Source: Celoporthe dispersa (lineage: Eukaryota > Ascomycota > Sordariomycetes > Diaporthales > Cryphonectriaceae). Taken from it: 64,000 bases of DNA. Under the pieces are notes generated by a model that was not told where the DNA came from, made no database searches, and was given only the letters and a program-made list of their open reading frames with translations. Positions 24,455-35,197 of the stretch are shown here, piece by piece. The stretch covers positions 558,001 to 622,000 of the forward strand of contig WAID01000001.1 of NCBI GenBank assembly GCA_016584495.1. The letters run 5' to 3'. The translations under genes were made by a program, and so were the position numbers. The first letter of the stretch is position 1. Every line of letters starts with the position of its first letter.

Positions 24455-25590
24455 ATCTGTGGTGTGGCCTGGCCTTCGAGACAGGCCGGCTCGCGGTGAG
24501 GGGAAAGTAATTACTGCTCACACGAACAGGCGGTGCACAAAAGTACAACAGCACTGAAGTAGCAAAAAAGAAAGAAAAAAACACAACAATACTGTCACCG
24601 TTAAATTTAGACAATAGTGACAACTTTTCGCATAGTACAAGGCAGAAAAAGTATGGTCACCAAGGAGAAGATTAAAAATCAAATCAAGACGAACAAATCA
24701 AGTGCCGTACAAGAAGAAAAAAAAAGGCAGAGTCATCAGACCCCCTCGCGGGCGGGCGATGATGACTGTTCCTCGTGACAAAATCTAACGGGCCAAAAGG
24801 CTGTAATACTTGTAGCCTGCTCCACTTGGTCTGCATAAACGAGTTGCCGAGGGCGCAGCGGTAGGCTGGTTGCGCTACAGATTGAGAGACGGGAGGAGAC
24901 AAGTTCGTGACAAGCGATAAACATGTTGGGTGTACTTCTGCAGGAACTTACATACGGTGAAAACGGTCTGTATATGCTGCACATGTTGTGATCCGAATGG
25001 CTTTCCTTTAGGGGGTTTGCCTCTCCCAATACGTGCCTGTGTGAATCGCGACTGTCCTGCCGAGATCCTTTCCTTACAAGGGAGACAACAAGTCTGGGAG
25101 GATGTATGTCAAGTCTGCACCTCCAACCAATTCATACATGTCCTGAGAAATGCAGAGATGAGGATTCTGAATGGAAACTCGAAACACGAAACCACTGTTG
25201 AGGTTGTTGGACTGGTTTAGGCCCCAGCAGTGCACAGACCAGTGAGGGGCTGCTATCCGCAGCTGTTCATTAGTGCTTGTATGCTCCTGCAGGTTAGTGC
25301 ACTCGATCCAAGGGTCCAGGCCTTGACGTCAAGGGCGGGCTGCTGGAGAGCTCCCTCCCTTTCGTCAACGAGTCCCACCACCACCTCGATGATCCTCGTG
25401 GTTCCCATCTCTTGTTGCCCACCATAATAACCGTTTTCTAAGTATTTGAGGTGGCCCAATGCCCCCTTCCATGCCTGCATCTTAGCCTCATCATGTGCCA
25501 GCCCTGACCAGTCCCAATCACCACCACCCAGCCCCGCGCTGCTGACGACGATGAGGGGCACCGGACCTCACCCCTAGCCTCTGCCCCGGA
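24455..25590. other. Shared upstream region of divergent genes
   Basis: 1.1 kb between the start codons of the DMT transporter (-) and the alpha/beta hydrolase (+), with an A-rich block at 24560-24725. No gene or clear regulatory motif assigned. Confidence 0.45.
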
Positions 25591-26961
25591 ATGCCTCGAC
25601 AGAACCTCAAACCCAGCTTCCACCACCACGTTTCCTCCTCATCCTCCTCAGGCGGAACAATGCTCCCTGAGCCGGCCTTGTCCTTCACCATCCCTAGCAT
25701 CCATGACGGCACGACGACCCTCGAATGCCGTATTTACCACCCCCACTCCCTCGCGCCCAGCCCCCGCGCCCCGCCATGGCGCAAGCACGCCGCCGTCGTC
25801 GCGCATCCGTATGCGCCTCTGGGAGGGTGCTATGACGACGCGGTCGTCGAGACGGTGGCAGCAGTCCTGCTGCGACAGGGTTTTGTGGTGGGCACGTTCA
25901 ACTTCCGTGGGGCGGGCAATTCCACGGGCAGGACCTCGTGGACCTCCAAGGCCGAGAGGAGTGATTACATGTCCTTTGCCGCATTTGTGTACTACTATGT
26001 GCACTACCTGGACCCGTTTAGGCCACAGGGTGGGCCCGAGGACCCGGGTGCCCTGTCTACGGTGCACACAAAGGACGTCCCGGTGCTTCTCCTGTGTGGC
26101 TATTCCTACGGCGCCATGATCACCAACCTCCTCCCGACCCTCGAGGCCACCCTCGAGCCCTTCATCTCTCCGAAAGAGGCCTCCGCGGCGGCAGACATAC
26201 GGCTGCGGGCCCAGCACCTTGCCGAGAAGCAGAACCTCGTCCTGGGCAGTGCGCGCGCAGTGCTCACAGAAGGGCCCATCTCGCCCAGGAAGGCAGCGTT
26301 TGGGATGCGGGTGGGCGGGGACGAGGACCAGCGCCGGAGCCAGGAGCACAGCCGCCGGAGCTTCTCCATCGACACCGAGGAGAGGATACGCAAGGGCGTG
26401 GCGGACCTGATGCAGAAGGCAAAAAGCCACTCCCATCCTCATCACAAGAAGAAGAAGGCAGAGCAGAAGAGCGACAACATGCCGGCAGCCTCCAAGGACG
26501 CAGGGACCGAGGAAGAAAAGGTCGCAGACGGTCTGCCCCCGGTCACTGGGCTGACCACGCCGCGGGTGGCCTACCTGCTGGTGTCTCCGCCTGTCGGATG
26601 GGCTACCAGCCTCATGACCATGAGCCTGGGTGGCCTCTTTGGGAAGCACCCGAAGCCACCCAAGACCAGAGACGGGATTGCAGACATGGTTGATCCAGAC
26701 GCTGCGGGCGCGACTGCCCGCCCGGAGCGACAGAAGCTGGTGGACAACCCCACGCTCGCTGTATACGGCGACGCAGACGTCTTTGTCGCCGTCAAGAAGT
26801 TTCGAGAGTGGGCGTCCAGACTGCAGTCTGCCCCCGGGTCAATGTTCAGAGCGCACGAGGTGTCGACGGCAGGTCACTTTTATATCGAGGAGGGGACGAT
26901 GCAGAGGCTTGCGGATGCCGTGAGGGCATTCTCGGGGGAGTTACTGGCGGCGAAGCCTTGA
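25591..26961 (+). CDS. Alpha/beta hydrolase of unknown substrate
   Basis: Single exon, 456 residues, ATG at 25591. The fold is shown by HPYAPLGG (about residue 73), FNFRGAGNSTG (about 105), the nucleophile elbow GYSYG with Ser172, an acid at YGDAD (Asp394 or Asp396) and the catalytic His429 in AGHFY. The order and spacing match the prolyl-oligopeptidase-like alpha/beta hydrolases often seen in ascomycetes as short-tail hydrolases. Between the nucleophile and the acid lies an unusually long insertion (about residues 205-320) rich in Lys, Glu and Ser with no hydrophobic core. It has no signal peptide or membrane segment, so it is probably cytosolic. Intact frame; substrate unknown. Confidence 0.88.
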   Translation: MPRQNLKPSFHHHVSSSSSSGGTMLPEPALSFTIPSIHDGTTTLECRIYHPHSLAPSPRAPPWRKHAAVVAHPYAPLGGCYDDAVVETVAAVLLRQGFVVGTFNFRGAGNSTGRTSWTSKAERSDYMSFAAFVYYYVHYLDPFRPQGGPEDPGALSTVHTKDVPVLLLCGYSYGAMITNLLPTLEATLEPFISPKEASAAADIRLRAQHLAEKQNLVLGSARAVLTEGPISPRKAAFGMRVGGDEDQRRSQEHSRRSFSIDTEERIRKGVADLMQKAKSHSHPHHKKKKAEQKSDNMPAASKDAGTEEEKVADGLPPVTGLTTPRVAYLLVSPPVGWATSLMTMSLGGLFGKHPKPPKTRDGIADMVDPDAAGATARPERQKLVDNPTLAVYGDADVFVAVKKFREWASRLQSAPGSMFRAHEVSTAGHFYIEEGTMQRLADAVRAFSGELLAAKP

Positions 26962-27061
26962 CTTGACGGATGACTCGTTACAACTTGATACCCTGCTGTG
27001 GCGGATAGCTTTCCAAATACCACATCCTTGCTTCGTAACCTTTACACTGCTGATCTGCCGA

Positions 27062-27084
27062 CTGGCTGGCTGGCTGGCTGGCTG
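27062..27084. repeat. (CTGG)n microsatellite
   Basis: About five and a half tandem copies of a four-base unit, perfect, in non-coding DNA. Confidence 0.9.
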
Positions 27085-27960
27085 AATGACTAACAAGAGT
27101 CTTCACCCAATCCGAGAGGCTTGAAGTCAAGAGGCAGCCTGCGCTCCTCCGTTATCTGAAGCAGGAGGGCAGCTGATGATCAAGCTCCAGACTGACGGCG
27201 CCTTGCTCGACCTTCACATGTCAAGATCGTACACCGACTCGCCTACACAGCAATCAGCCAAGCTCGTGGCCAGGCCAGCCCACCCCACTGAAGAGAAGGC
27301 GGGGGGGCGGGGGCGGCCTGTAAGGGGTAGTGCCTTGCTTGTGACCCAGGCAGCCTGTGTCACTGGGCCCACCAGCCGCGAGTGCCCGGGGGAGGGGGGT
27401 GGGTGGGTTGAGTGAGGATGCAAGGTCGGGTCGAACGGGATTACGGGGGTGGGTGATCCAGGCGTCTTCCTGTGAGGTTGGTGATGGACACGGGTGAGGT
27501 ACGTGATATGGATATAGAGACGCCACGCTGAACAGATAGTGCTGGGCCGTGTCTGACCTCAGTCTCACTCGCCTTCTCGATGGACCGGGCCCAAGGCGTA
27601 GTCATGAGACCTTGTTTCGATGACAAAACACCGCCGTTATTGGCTCACAGCCATTGTCAGAGGACCACTTGACGGCTCGCTAGGTCGGGTCTGCTAACTA
27701 CTTTACGACGACTTGGCAGACAACGCGTGGACCGGCACGGGCCTCGTTGGGGCACGACTGACTCTCTGTCTCTCGCCCACCGTCACCGGGGAGACAGGCC
27801 GACTCGCCTTGCTGTCTTGATAAACGGTGGTGCATTGCATCGGTTCGGGGATCGCCTTGTGCACACCCCCAGCTGACCTCGAGGTCGCAGTGCTAGACCG
27901 ATGTGGGACGGGTGGTGCCCCTGGAGAAGGTAGGTAGGGGATAAAAGTACGGGGTAACAT

Positions 27961-27976
27961 AGAGAGAGAGAGAGAG
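27961..27976. repeat. (AG)8 microsatellite
   Basis: Eight perfect dinucleotide copies in non-coding DNA. Confidence 0.9.
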
Positions 27977-28765
27977 CACTGTACCATACATAGTAGGCAG
28001 TAGTAGATCTTGGGGGGGTTAAATCTGGGGTATGATGTGCTCCGCGAGCTCCGTTGCAGGGGCCACGCTGCAGGTGACGCCCTCCCCACACACCACACAG
28101 CGGTGTTCCTCGTCCCCTGGCAGGTCCCTGCCACCCCCCGGGCTCCCGAAGCGGCCAATGACAGCCGGGAGGTTGGGCTCTTAAGCATACTAGTATGTCC
28201 CCCAAAGATGTCATGTCCAGAACCTTGCTGCTGGGAATTGCGGGAAAACGACCATCGACTTCTTGCTTCGTCCATCCGCCGAAGCTCTTGGCTATAACCT
28301 CATGCCTTGCATTCCTTACCCTCTCCCTGTGAAATTTCAAGCCGTGTCCCGAGGTTTCTGATTTGTATTCTTCCTGCTGCTGCGCTACCTGCTGCGCATC
28401 AAATGCTTCTTACTGCTCTCCTCTCCCTAGAATACCCTACGTTGAACCTACAAACTGCCCTCGATACTTGCGAACAATCCGCCCCCCGAGAAACAAAACG
28501 ATCCCTTTAAGATCCCCAAACCCTCGCGTAATCGAACAATTGCATTCCTATACGTGCTCTACAACATTGAGACCATACGTCGAGTCCCTGGTCGGTCGAG
28601 AACGCGGAAAGACCTGAAGGAAAAAGAAAGAAAGAAAAGAAAAAAAAAGGCCCTTCGAGTGTATCCTGTTCAGCTCTCTCGAGAACCTCACAACCACGCG
28701 CGCCGCTCAAACCTGCGCCAATGTCGTGTCCATGCCTGCTCCTCCCCTGAACGCACCCAGTCGCC

Positions 28766-31459
28766 ATGACCGATTGTTTACACATATTACCGTCTATCAA
28801 TCTCACCCAAACAGGCCCCTCTACTCCTCCCGCCGAGCCGAACGACGATCCAAGGAAGACCGCCTCTAAGAATAGCCGCGCCACAGGCTCACTGCCTGCG
28901 CAGACACTGTCAAAGCTTGTACGAGGGGCCAATGGACTCCTCTCTTCGCGCAGAAATGGCCAGGCTGGGTCGAAACACGACGAGGCGCGCGGGCTCGAGG
29001 AGCGCAAGCAGATCCTAGGCCTGCGCATGAAGAACGTAGGTCCTCACTGGAATCATCCCTCTCCTCGCGAGCCTGGGCACAGTCCCTAACTGAATCACGC
29101 ACAGGCTACCTCGGCGTCACAATGGTCCGCGGCCGCCCAGGAACTCGACCTTCTCGAGGCAAACAACGTTTGGAAGTCCGAGCTGGAAGGTGTCGATGGC
29201 GTTTACCGGCCTGATTTCATCCGCGCCCGGATGCGTGACCTCGACGAGGCCCGGACGAGCTGCGACATACACAGCATGCTGCATCTGGTCAGGACTGCCC
29301 TCTCACGTGATCTGGGCGGTATGGGCAACATCGATCTGTACAGACATTCATACGTTGGGACAAAAGACCTGATCGAGCAGTACGTCCAGGCTGCGGTGCA
29401 GACGATCGAGGACCTGGTAGAGAAGAGCGGGTACCCTGGCGCATTACCAGACGGCTTGGACCACAAGGATATCCTCGGGGCATTGGTCCAGGCCCGGCAG
29501 AGCTTTGGCCGGTCCGCCCTGCTGCTCAGCGGGGGAGGTACTTTTGGCATGATGCACGCAGGGGTCCTGAAGGCGATGTTCGAGGCGGACGTTCTCCCTC
29601 GCATCATCTCTGGGGCCTCGGCTGGCTCCATCGTCTGTGCCGTCTTCTGTACCAGGACACGGGATGAGGTACCCGGTGTCATCGAGTCTTTTCCGTACGG
29701 CGACCTCGCGGTGTTTGGTGAAGAGGGCAAGGAGGAGTCGGTCCTCGACCACGTGAAGAGGCTGTTCACCGAGGGCTCCTGGTCGGATATCAAGCATCTC
29801 AAGCGGGTGATGCGTGGTATGCTCGGCGACATGACCTTTCAGGAGGCCTACAACCGGACGAGGAAGATCTGCAACATCTCGGTGTCCACCGAGTCCATCT
29901 ACGAGCTGCCGCGGCTGTTAAACTACATCACCGCGCCCAACGTTATGATCTGGTCGGCGGTGGCCGCGTCGTGCTCTGTACCGTTCATCTTCAGCGGGGC
30001 GCACCTGCTTGTCAAGGATCCGCAGACGGGCGAGCATATGCCCTGGAACCCAACCCCCCAGAAATGGGTCGACGGATCCGTGGACAATGACCTGCCCATG
30101 ACGCGACTGGCCGAGATGTTCAACGTCAACCACTTCATCGTCTCACAGGTCAACCCTCACGTCGTCCCGTTCCTGGCAAAGGACGACAGGCTCTTCTCAG
30201 AGCACGACAGCTCTCGGCCCGAGTTCTTCGGCACCTCACACAACATAAGCTTCACGGCCACGCTCACCAAGCTGGCCAAGGACGAAGCTCTGCACAGGCT
30301 TCACTTCCTGGCCGAGCTGGGGGTCTTCCCGACCGCTGTCACCAAGCTGCGCAGCGTCCTGAGCCAAAAAGTACTCTGGAGACATCACCATCCTCCCCGA
30401 GCACAACGTGAATGACTTGCCTCGGATCCTCAAGAACCCCACTGTCGACTTCATGGAGCGGGCGACCCTTTCCGGCGAGCGGGCTACCTGGCCAAAACTC
30501 AGCCGAATAAGAGACAGGTGTGCAGTAGAACTGGCGATAGATCGGTCCATCCAGACTCTGCGGGCCAGGTGTCTCTTCAGCCAGAGCCAGGTCAACCTGC
30601 GCCGGCTCGTCACAGGCGCAAATAACCTTGGTCTTAGGACGAATTTTGCTCATGGTCTGTATGTTCGTGATCTTCCGCAATCCGCTCACGCCCAGACGCA
30701 GTCCCTTGCAGACCACGCCCGGCTTCAGAAGCGCTCCCGCAGAGCATCTGGAAGCAGCCTTCAGCTGCTGTCTAGGCATCCAAAGCAGCTGCTTGATATG
30801 GAGGATGCGATCACAGACGATGATACCGAAGCGGAAGAACGCCTTGAGCTCGGCCTTCGGAGAAGCGGCACAAATACGTCGCTCCCTAGCCGGAGCAGCT
30901 TGTCAAACAAGCCAAGGTTCAAAAAGGGTCTCTCAAGGGCTTACAGCCGGCTGTGCTGAGTAACATTGGTCCTCTGACAAACCCATTTCCGACGGGTACC
31001 AGCGGCGACGACCACAGCGAGTTTGACTTCTCGAAGCCCTTAAAACCGCCGGCTAATCCGACTGTACACCCAGCTACAGTTGCAGCAGCGCGGGCGTCGA
31101 CAGAGGGCTCTCATTTAATGGAATCGCCAGTCTTCTCCCGATCTTCTCCGCAGCCAAACTCAACGCCTCCGTCACGACTTGAGTTCACCTCACCGACGAC
31201 AGGCGATCTAGACACATCGGACCTTCATACTAGCGACTCGCACACCGACGACAGCATCTCAGACCTAGACCCGTACTCGCAATTATCTCTCGCGGATGAG
31301 GGTGCCGCACCTTCTAAGGCGGATCGACCAGACGAGCTGTCTTGTGACGCCGATGTTGTCGTGGCTGATGGCCACAGCCGGGCCAATTCACCATCCGCGG
31401 CCGCGCTTGCAGATGATGAGCAAGACACCACAGATCCAGGGGAGGGGATGTCGGATTGA
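28766..31459 (+). CDS. Patatin-type triacylglycerol lipase, Tgl4/Tgl5-like (two frame breaks)
   Basis: Acyl hydrolase of the lipid-droplet patatin family (storage-lipid breakdown; family knowledge). Exons are 28766-29035 and 29105-31459 with a 69-nt intron. The Ser/Asp dyad is complete: oxyanion loop GGGTFGMMHAG, nucleophile in GASAGS (Ser262) and Asp413 in WVDGSVDNDLP. N-terminal DUF3336-like sequence (SEWKS-type region, LDEARTSCDIHSMLHLVR) precedes it. The long tail is disordered and acidic. Two slips: one extra A in the A5 run at 30366-30370, restoring SQKYSGDITILPEHN, and one missing G near 30949-30950, joining to LTNPFPTG. They cancel, giving 2625 nt and 874 residues. The very N-terminal 15 residues are not family-like, so a downstream start or a small extra intron is possible. 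Confidence 0.87.
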
Positions 31460-32517
31460 CCCGTCGGCGAGGAGGATGAGCCCTGGGAACGATGATATTA
31501 TGACGACGATAGAAATGCGCAACATTTTTTCCGCCACACGTGGCCCTCACCTCTGACTATGTCACAAGATGACATCCAATCAGGCGCATAAAGGACCCTA
31601 CGATGGAACAACCCCAAGAACCTACCTATATCCGCAGCACGAACGGTCCATTTTGGTCAAAGATAAGGCCTTTAGAATTGGGACGGATAGGAGGGAAAAG
31701 AAGACTATCATGCATAAAACAGACGTGAAGATTAAAAACAGCATCTGGGCGCAAGTCCTGGCATCCGCATCTATACAGTGGAATCGGCTGGTCATACTCA
31801 TCTGGCAAGCATACTGTACAGTAAGACACCACGGGCATGTACGCGTTGCAGGAGAGTGGAGGAATCATTCATTCAAGCACCTGGCATGAGGCCCGAGCAG
31901 GGAGACGCGTAGCTCGAAAGGGCAGAATTCATATTAAAATATATGAGCATATCTACATTGGAATCCCCTCTCCCCCCAGCTTGAGTCCGCGAGACCCTGG
32001 AATGGACGCCCGGGTCTCTGGAATGGGAGGAGTGATTAGGCCCGCGCAGTGTGTCTTCCCGGCACTGCCTATCTGCGTCAACTTGCACTCAAAGAAGTTT
32101 GTATGATCATCCGACCCTTTCACACATGATGCCTTTCTTTGTCACTAACGGTCTCTAGAAGAGTCAAAGAAACAAGCAAACCGCCGGACAGGGTTTAGTT
32201 CCCTCGGCGGTCTTCCTCACGATTCTATGTCCTACTAATAACGACAAGCACATCTTGACGTTTTGATCTCATATCTTGTTCGTTGTAGTCTACTGATCAA
32301 GTCTATGCTGGACGATCTTTTCCGACCTAGGAATCTCATTAGTCTTTGTGTTTGGCACCGAATCTAGCAACTCTTCATATTTGTTCTACACTCCTCTCCC
32401 TCTTCGCGCAAGGCAGACTCTTAGTGTTTGTCTCTGCGTTTCTATCATCTAGAACCCGACTTTTTCTCTTGTTATTTCATTCGCACCCACCAAGGCAATA
32501 ATTACATAATTACACCA
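31460..32517. other. Intergenic region
   Basis: About 1 kb of mixed composition between co-directional genes. It holds the 3' flank of the lipase and the upstream region of the next gene. No gene seen. Confidence 0.45.
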
Positions 32518-33873
32518 ATGGTCGTCGATCTCTCCCGCACCATCGACCAGCAGCTCTACCTCACCACTCAGCAGTGTCTGGTCCAGATCCAAAACGGGCG
32601 AGGGGAGAGCACAACAGGCAGGCAGAGGAGATATCTTCTCTCCGCCTCGGGCCTGCCGTCGATACCTGAGCCATCGTGGAGAAAACGGCCAGATGGAGCT
32701 GGGATCGCAAAAGGCGCAGCCGAGGCGGAGTCACGGTTTGAGCGGTCGACCGGCCTAGCTGACGAGGAGTCGGTGCTGGTGGATATGTTTGACACTTTGG
32801 ACTTTCGAGAGGACGGAGATGTGCGGCGCGGCAGACGACATAGTTCTAGGGGTCCTCCTAGGCTGGTGGAAGAGGAGCGGAGCCCGGCGGCTCGTGACCG
32901 GTGGGAGGAGGAGGCAAAGTACTTTGAGGATGTGGAGGGACACAACTACCTGCAACTGGGTAAATCAGGTCAGCATCGGCACTGGAATAGAGCGACTAAC
33001 GAAGATGAGAAAGACATGGAGCTGAGGGGTCGAGACCCAGGCTCGCGCACCGAAGGCGATTCTTCGAGTGAGGAGAGTATCATCGCGACCCCGATGGGAT
33101 CAGTAGCGACGGGGTCCGAGAGAGCAACGAGGAGTAGCAATGCAGCGGGCCTCAGCACGCCGTCCAAGACAATGGAGTCCGGACCTGAAAAGGCACCCTC
33201 GATATCGACGTGGTCTCCTTCTGGTTCTTGGAAAGAGTCGGTGTTAAGCTTGGCAAGGTTGTTTATGGCCACCAAAGATACGAAACACCAAGCGCATCTT
33301 GCACCAGAGCAAGATGGACAGAAGCCCGCTCAGCAAGCAGAGCCATCCGAAAGAGTACTGCATCGTCCAAGTACAGCAGACGCTGCGCCAGAACCAGGAC
33401 CAGGACCAGACATTCACCATGGGCCCCAATCATCAGCAGCAGCAACACACCAACTGGTCCCTCTTCCGCGCCCACCAGTGATGATAGCACCGGTAGAGAT
33501 GATCAACATACCACCGACAGTATTGTATCCAGCAGGCACCAGCCCCAACCCCCACGGCCCCTCCTCCCATCGGCTCTCCCACGGCGCTACCTCCGCCGCC
33601 GCGGCCGCGGCCCTGGTGGCGACACCAACCCCTTGTCCCAGGTCACCGCCATCACCCTCCTCACAGAGGACCTCCAGGCCACAGCCGACTTCTACGACCA
33701 CGCCTTCACCACGTCCGCGCTTGTGCACGAGAGTTCCGTGTCCGCTACGTACGAGTTCAACGGCGGGCAGCTGCTGGTCGTGCTCCTTGATGGCCATGAG
33801 GCGCGCGAGAAGGGTTCGTTCGGACCTGGGGTGGACGTGGGCCGTGGTGAGAGCGGCAAGAGGGTCATGCTGA
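32518..33873 (+). CDS. Hypothetical disordered protein, C-terminal end uncertain
   Basis: Long open frame from the ATG at 32518. The first 110 residues (for example DLSRTIDQQLYLTTQQCLVQI and ESVLVDMFDTLDF) have a balanced composition and look like real protein. From about residue 110 it is Arg/Glu/Ser-rich and disordered. No known domain seen. From about 33633 onward a different frame clearly encodes a VOC domain, so the last 80 codons of this frame cannot be real. Either this gene ends or splices before there, or it is fused to the VOC domain by a base missing from the C4 run at 33629-33632. Confidence 0.4.
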   Translation: MVVDLSRTIDQQLYLTTQQCLVQIQNGRGESTTGRQRRYLLSASGLPSIPEPSWRKRPDGAGIAKGAAEAESRFERSTGLADEESVLVDMFDTLDFREDGDVRRGRRHSSRGPPRLVEEERSPAARDRWEEEAKYFEDVEGHNYLQLGKSGQHRHWNRATNEDEKDMELRGRDPGSRTEGDSSSEESIIATPMGSVATGSERATRSSNAAGLSTPSKTMESGPEKAPSISTWSPSGSWKESVLSLARLFMATKDTKHQAHLAPEQDGQKPAQQAEPSERVLHRPSTADAAPEPGPGPDIHHGPQSSAAATHQLVPLPRPPVMIAPVEMINIPPTVLYPAGTSPNPHGPSSHRLSHGATSAAAAAALVATPTPCPRSPPSPSSQRTSRPQPTSTTTPSPRPRLCTRVPCPLRTSSTAGSCWSCSLMAMRRARRVRSDLGWTWAVVRAARGSC

Positions 33874-34046
33874 GCGTGCTGGTAGACAGTGTGGATGATG
33901 TGTGGCAGCGGTTTCTGGAGATGAGGGCCACCATGGACGTGAAGGGTCTTAGCGGGCCGACGGAGACGGTGCCGGGGAGGAGGGCGATTACGTTTCTTGA
34001 TCCGGGAGGGCATGCTTGGGAGGTCTGGGAAAAGGCTGGGAGGTGA
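33633..34046 (+). CDS. VOC/glyoxalase-like domain, 5' end not resolved
   Basis: The frame from 33633 reads LSQVTAITLLTEDLQATADFY, a typical first beta-strand and helix of a vicinal-oxygen-chelate module. It ends with TVPGRRAITFLDPGGHAWEVWEKAGR, the usual last strands carrying the metal-site region, and stops at 34046 (TGA). About 137 residues, one module, as in small glyoxalase/bleomycin-resistance proteins. There is no in-frame ATG upstream of the domain, so it must be joined to upstream sequence. Options are: (a) a one-base deletion in C4 at 33629-33632 that fuses it to the 32518 frame; (b) a short intron from the donor at 33479 linking the ATG near 33420. I cannot choose. Enzymatic role unknown. 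Confidence 0.6.
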   Translation: MSQVTAITLLTEDLQATADFYDHAFTTSALVHESSVSATYEFNGGQLLVVLLDGHEAREKGSFGPGVDVGRGESGKRVMLSVLVDSVDDVWQRFLEMRATMDVKGLSGPTETVPGRRAITFLDPGGHAWEVWEKAGR

Positions 34047-35197
34047 GGGTCTCTGTGCGCAGGGCTGCCCTGGGGGAAAGGATTCGAGATGGTGAGGGAG
34101 GAGCGTGGGGGACATCGAGACAAAACGCTGCACATCTGGTGACAAAAGATTGCAATAGGAGGATAACAGGCATGGTTTTTTATGACATATAGGATAAAAG
34201 GACCATAATCATTAGTCAATTTAGTACCTAGAACGGGAATCCCAAGAGGCCATCTAGTCCAGTGGCTTAAGATCAGTACTACACAACAGTCACGTCGTCC
34301 AAGCCACTCTCTAGCCTTGGTCATTGCAAAGAGATGGACTGCAATATCAGTGCAGGTACTTCAAGTACTGTAATAATACATTTTAATGATCCACCAAAAA
34401 CCATCTTCCTAATGTGATGAAATCTCACCTATCTAAAACCCTATATGGTCCTGTAGCCTCGAGTGATGACCTGATTCCTACAGCATAGTTCATCATCACA
34501 GGTAATTAGTCCGACGTTGCCTTGGGAAATATCCGTCTTATCAATTACCGTAGGCCAAGAGAGCAAGCCATATTAAATTTGGCACTGCAGTCAAAACTTG
34601 GCTTCCATATAGAGCCTACAGAGACCTATCTTCTTTCCCGGCAGCATTTGTCAATCAAGAGACCAAAACTCTCCATCTTCAAGGAGACCCAGGACCTCAT
34701 GACCGTTCTTTGGTTCTTTCATATCACTGTATTTGAGACTGATTGTCCTGATTTATCAGGGGCGGTGTAACATTGCTCCGAGGTCCTCGACCGCATCAGG
34801 CTGTCAGCCAGGCTATCTTGCTGGACTTAGATCGAGATGCCGTAGGATCTTCAACAAATAAAAGATCTCGGTACGCGGATCAAACTCACGCATCGCCACA
34901 CACTTGACCTGTGAATGATGATCAATTAGCGATGGAAAACCCCTCTTGTCCGAGACTTGCAAGATGGGAATTAGGCATGGGCCTACAAGATTCTGGTGGT
35001 TGATTAGGAATTCACTCACACGCATGGCACGATTTCATCTGGTCCAGCTGAGTTGGCTACGGAATACTCAAGATAAATAGAGCCTTGTTGTCCATTCATA
35101 GATTCCAGTCTCGTGCTATGTAGATCCATCGCAAGCAAGAGGGGCTCGCGACTCACTATATGCTAATTCAAAAGGCACTCCTCACCATTCAGTAACA
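34047..35197. other. AT-rich intergenic region, left edge of the accessory island
   Basis: 1.15 kb of visibly AT-richer DNA without supported coding sequence. Short frames on both strands are unconvincing. The last 100 nt are the upstream region of the flavin oxidoreductase gene. Confidence 0.45.

Larger units (their letters stand above)
26962..28765. other. 1.8-kb intergenic region with microsatellites
   Basis: Contains a CTGG tetranucleotide array at about 27062-27084, an AG array at 27961-27976 and G-rich stretches near 27301 and 27390. The last 300 nt before the ATG of the lipase gene are CT/CA-rich and are probably its leader. No coding region is supported. Confidence 0.5.
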
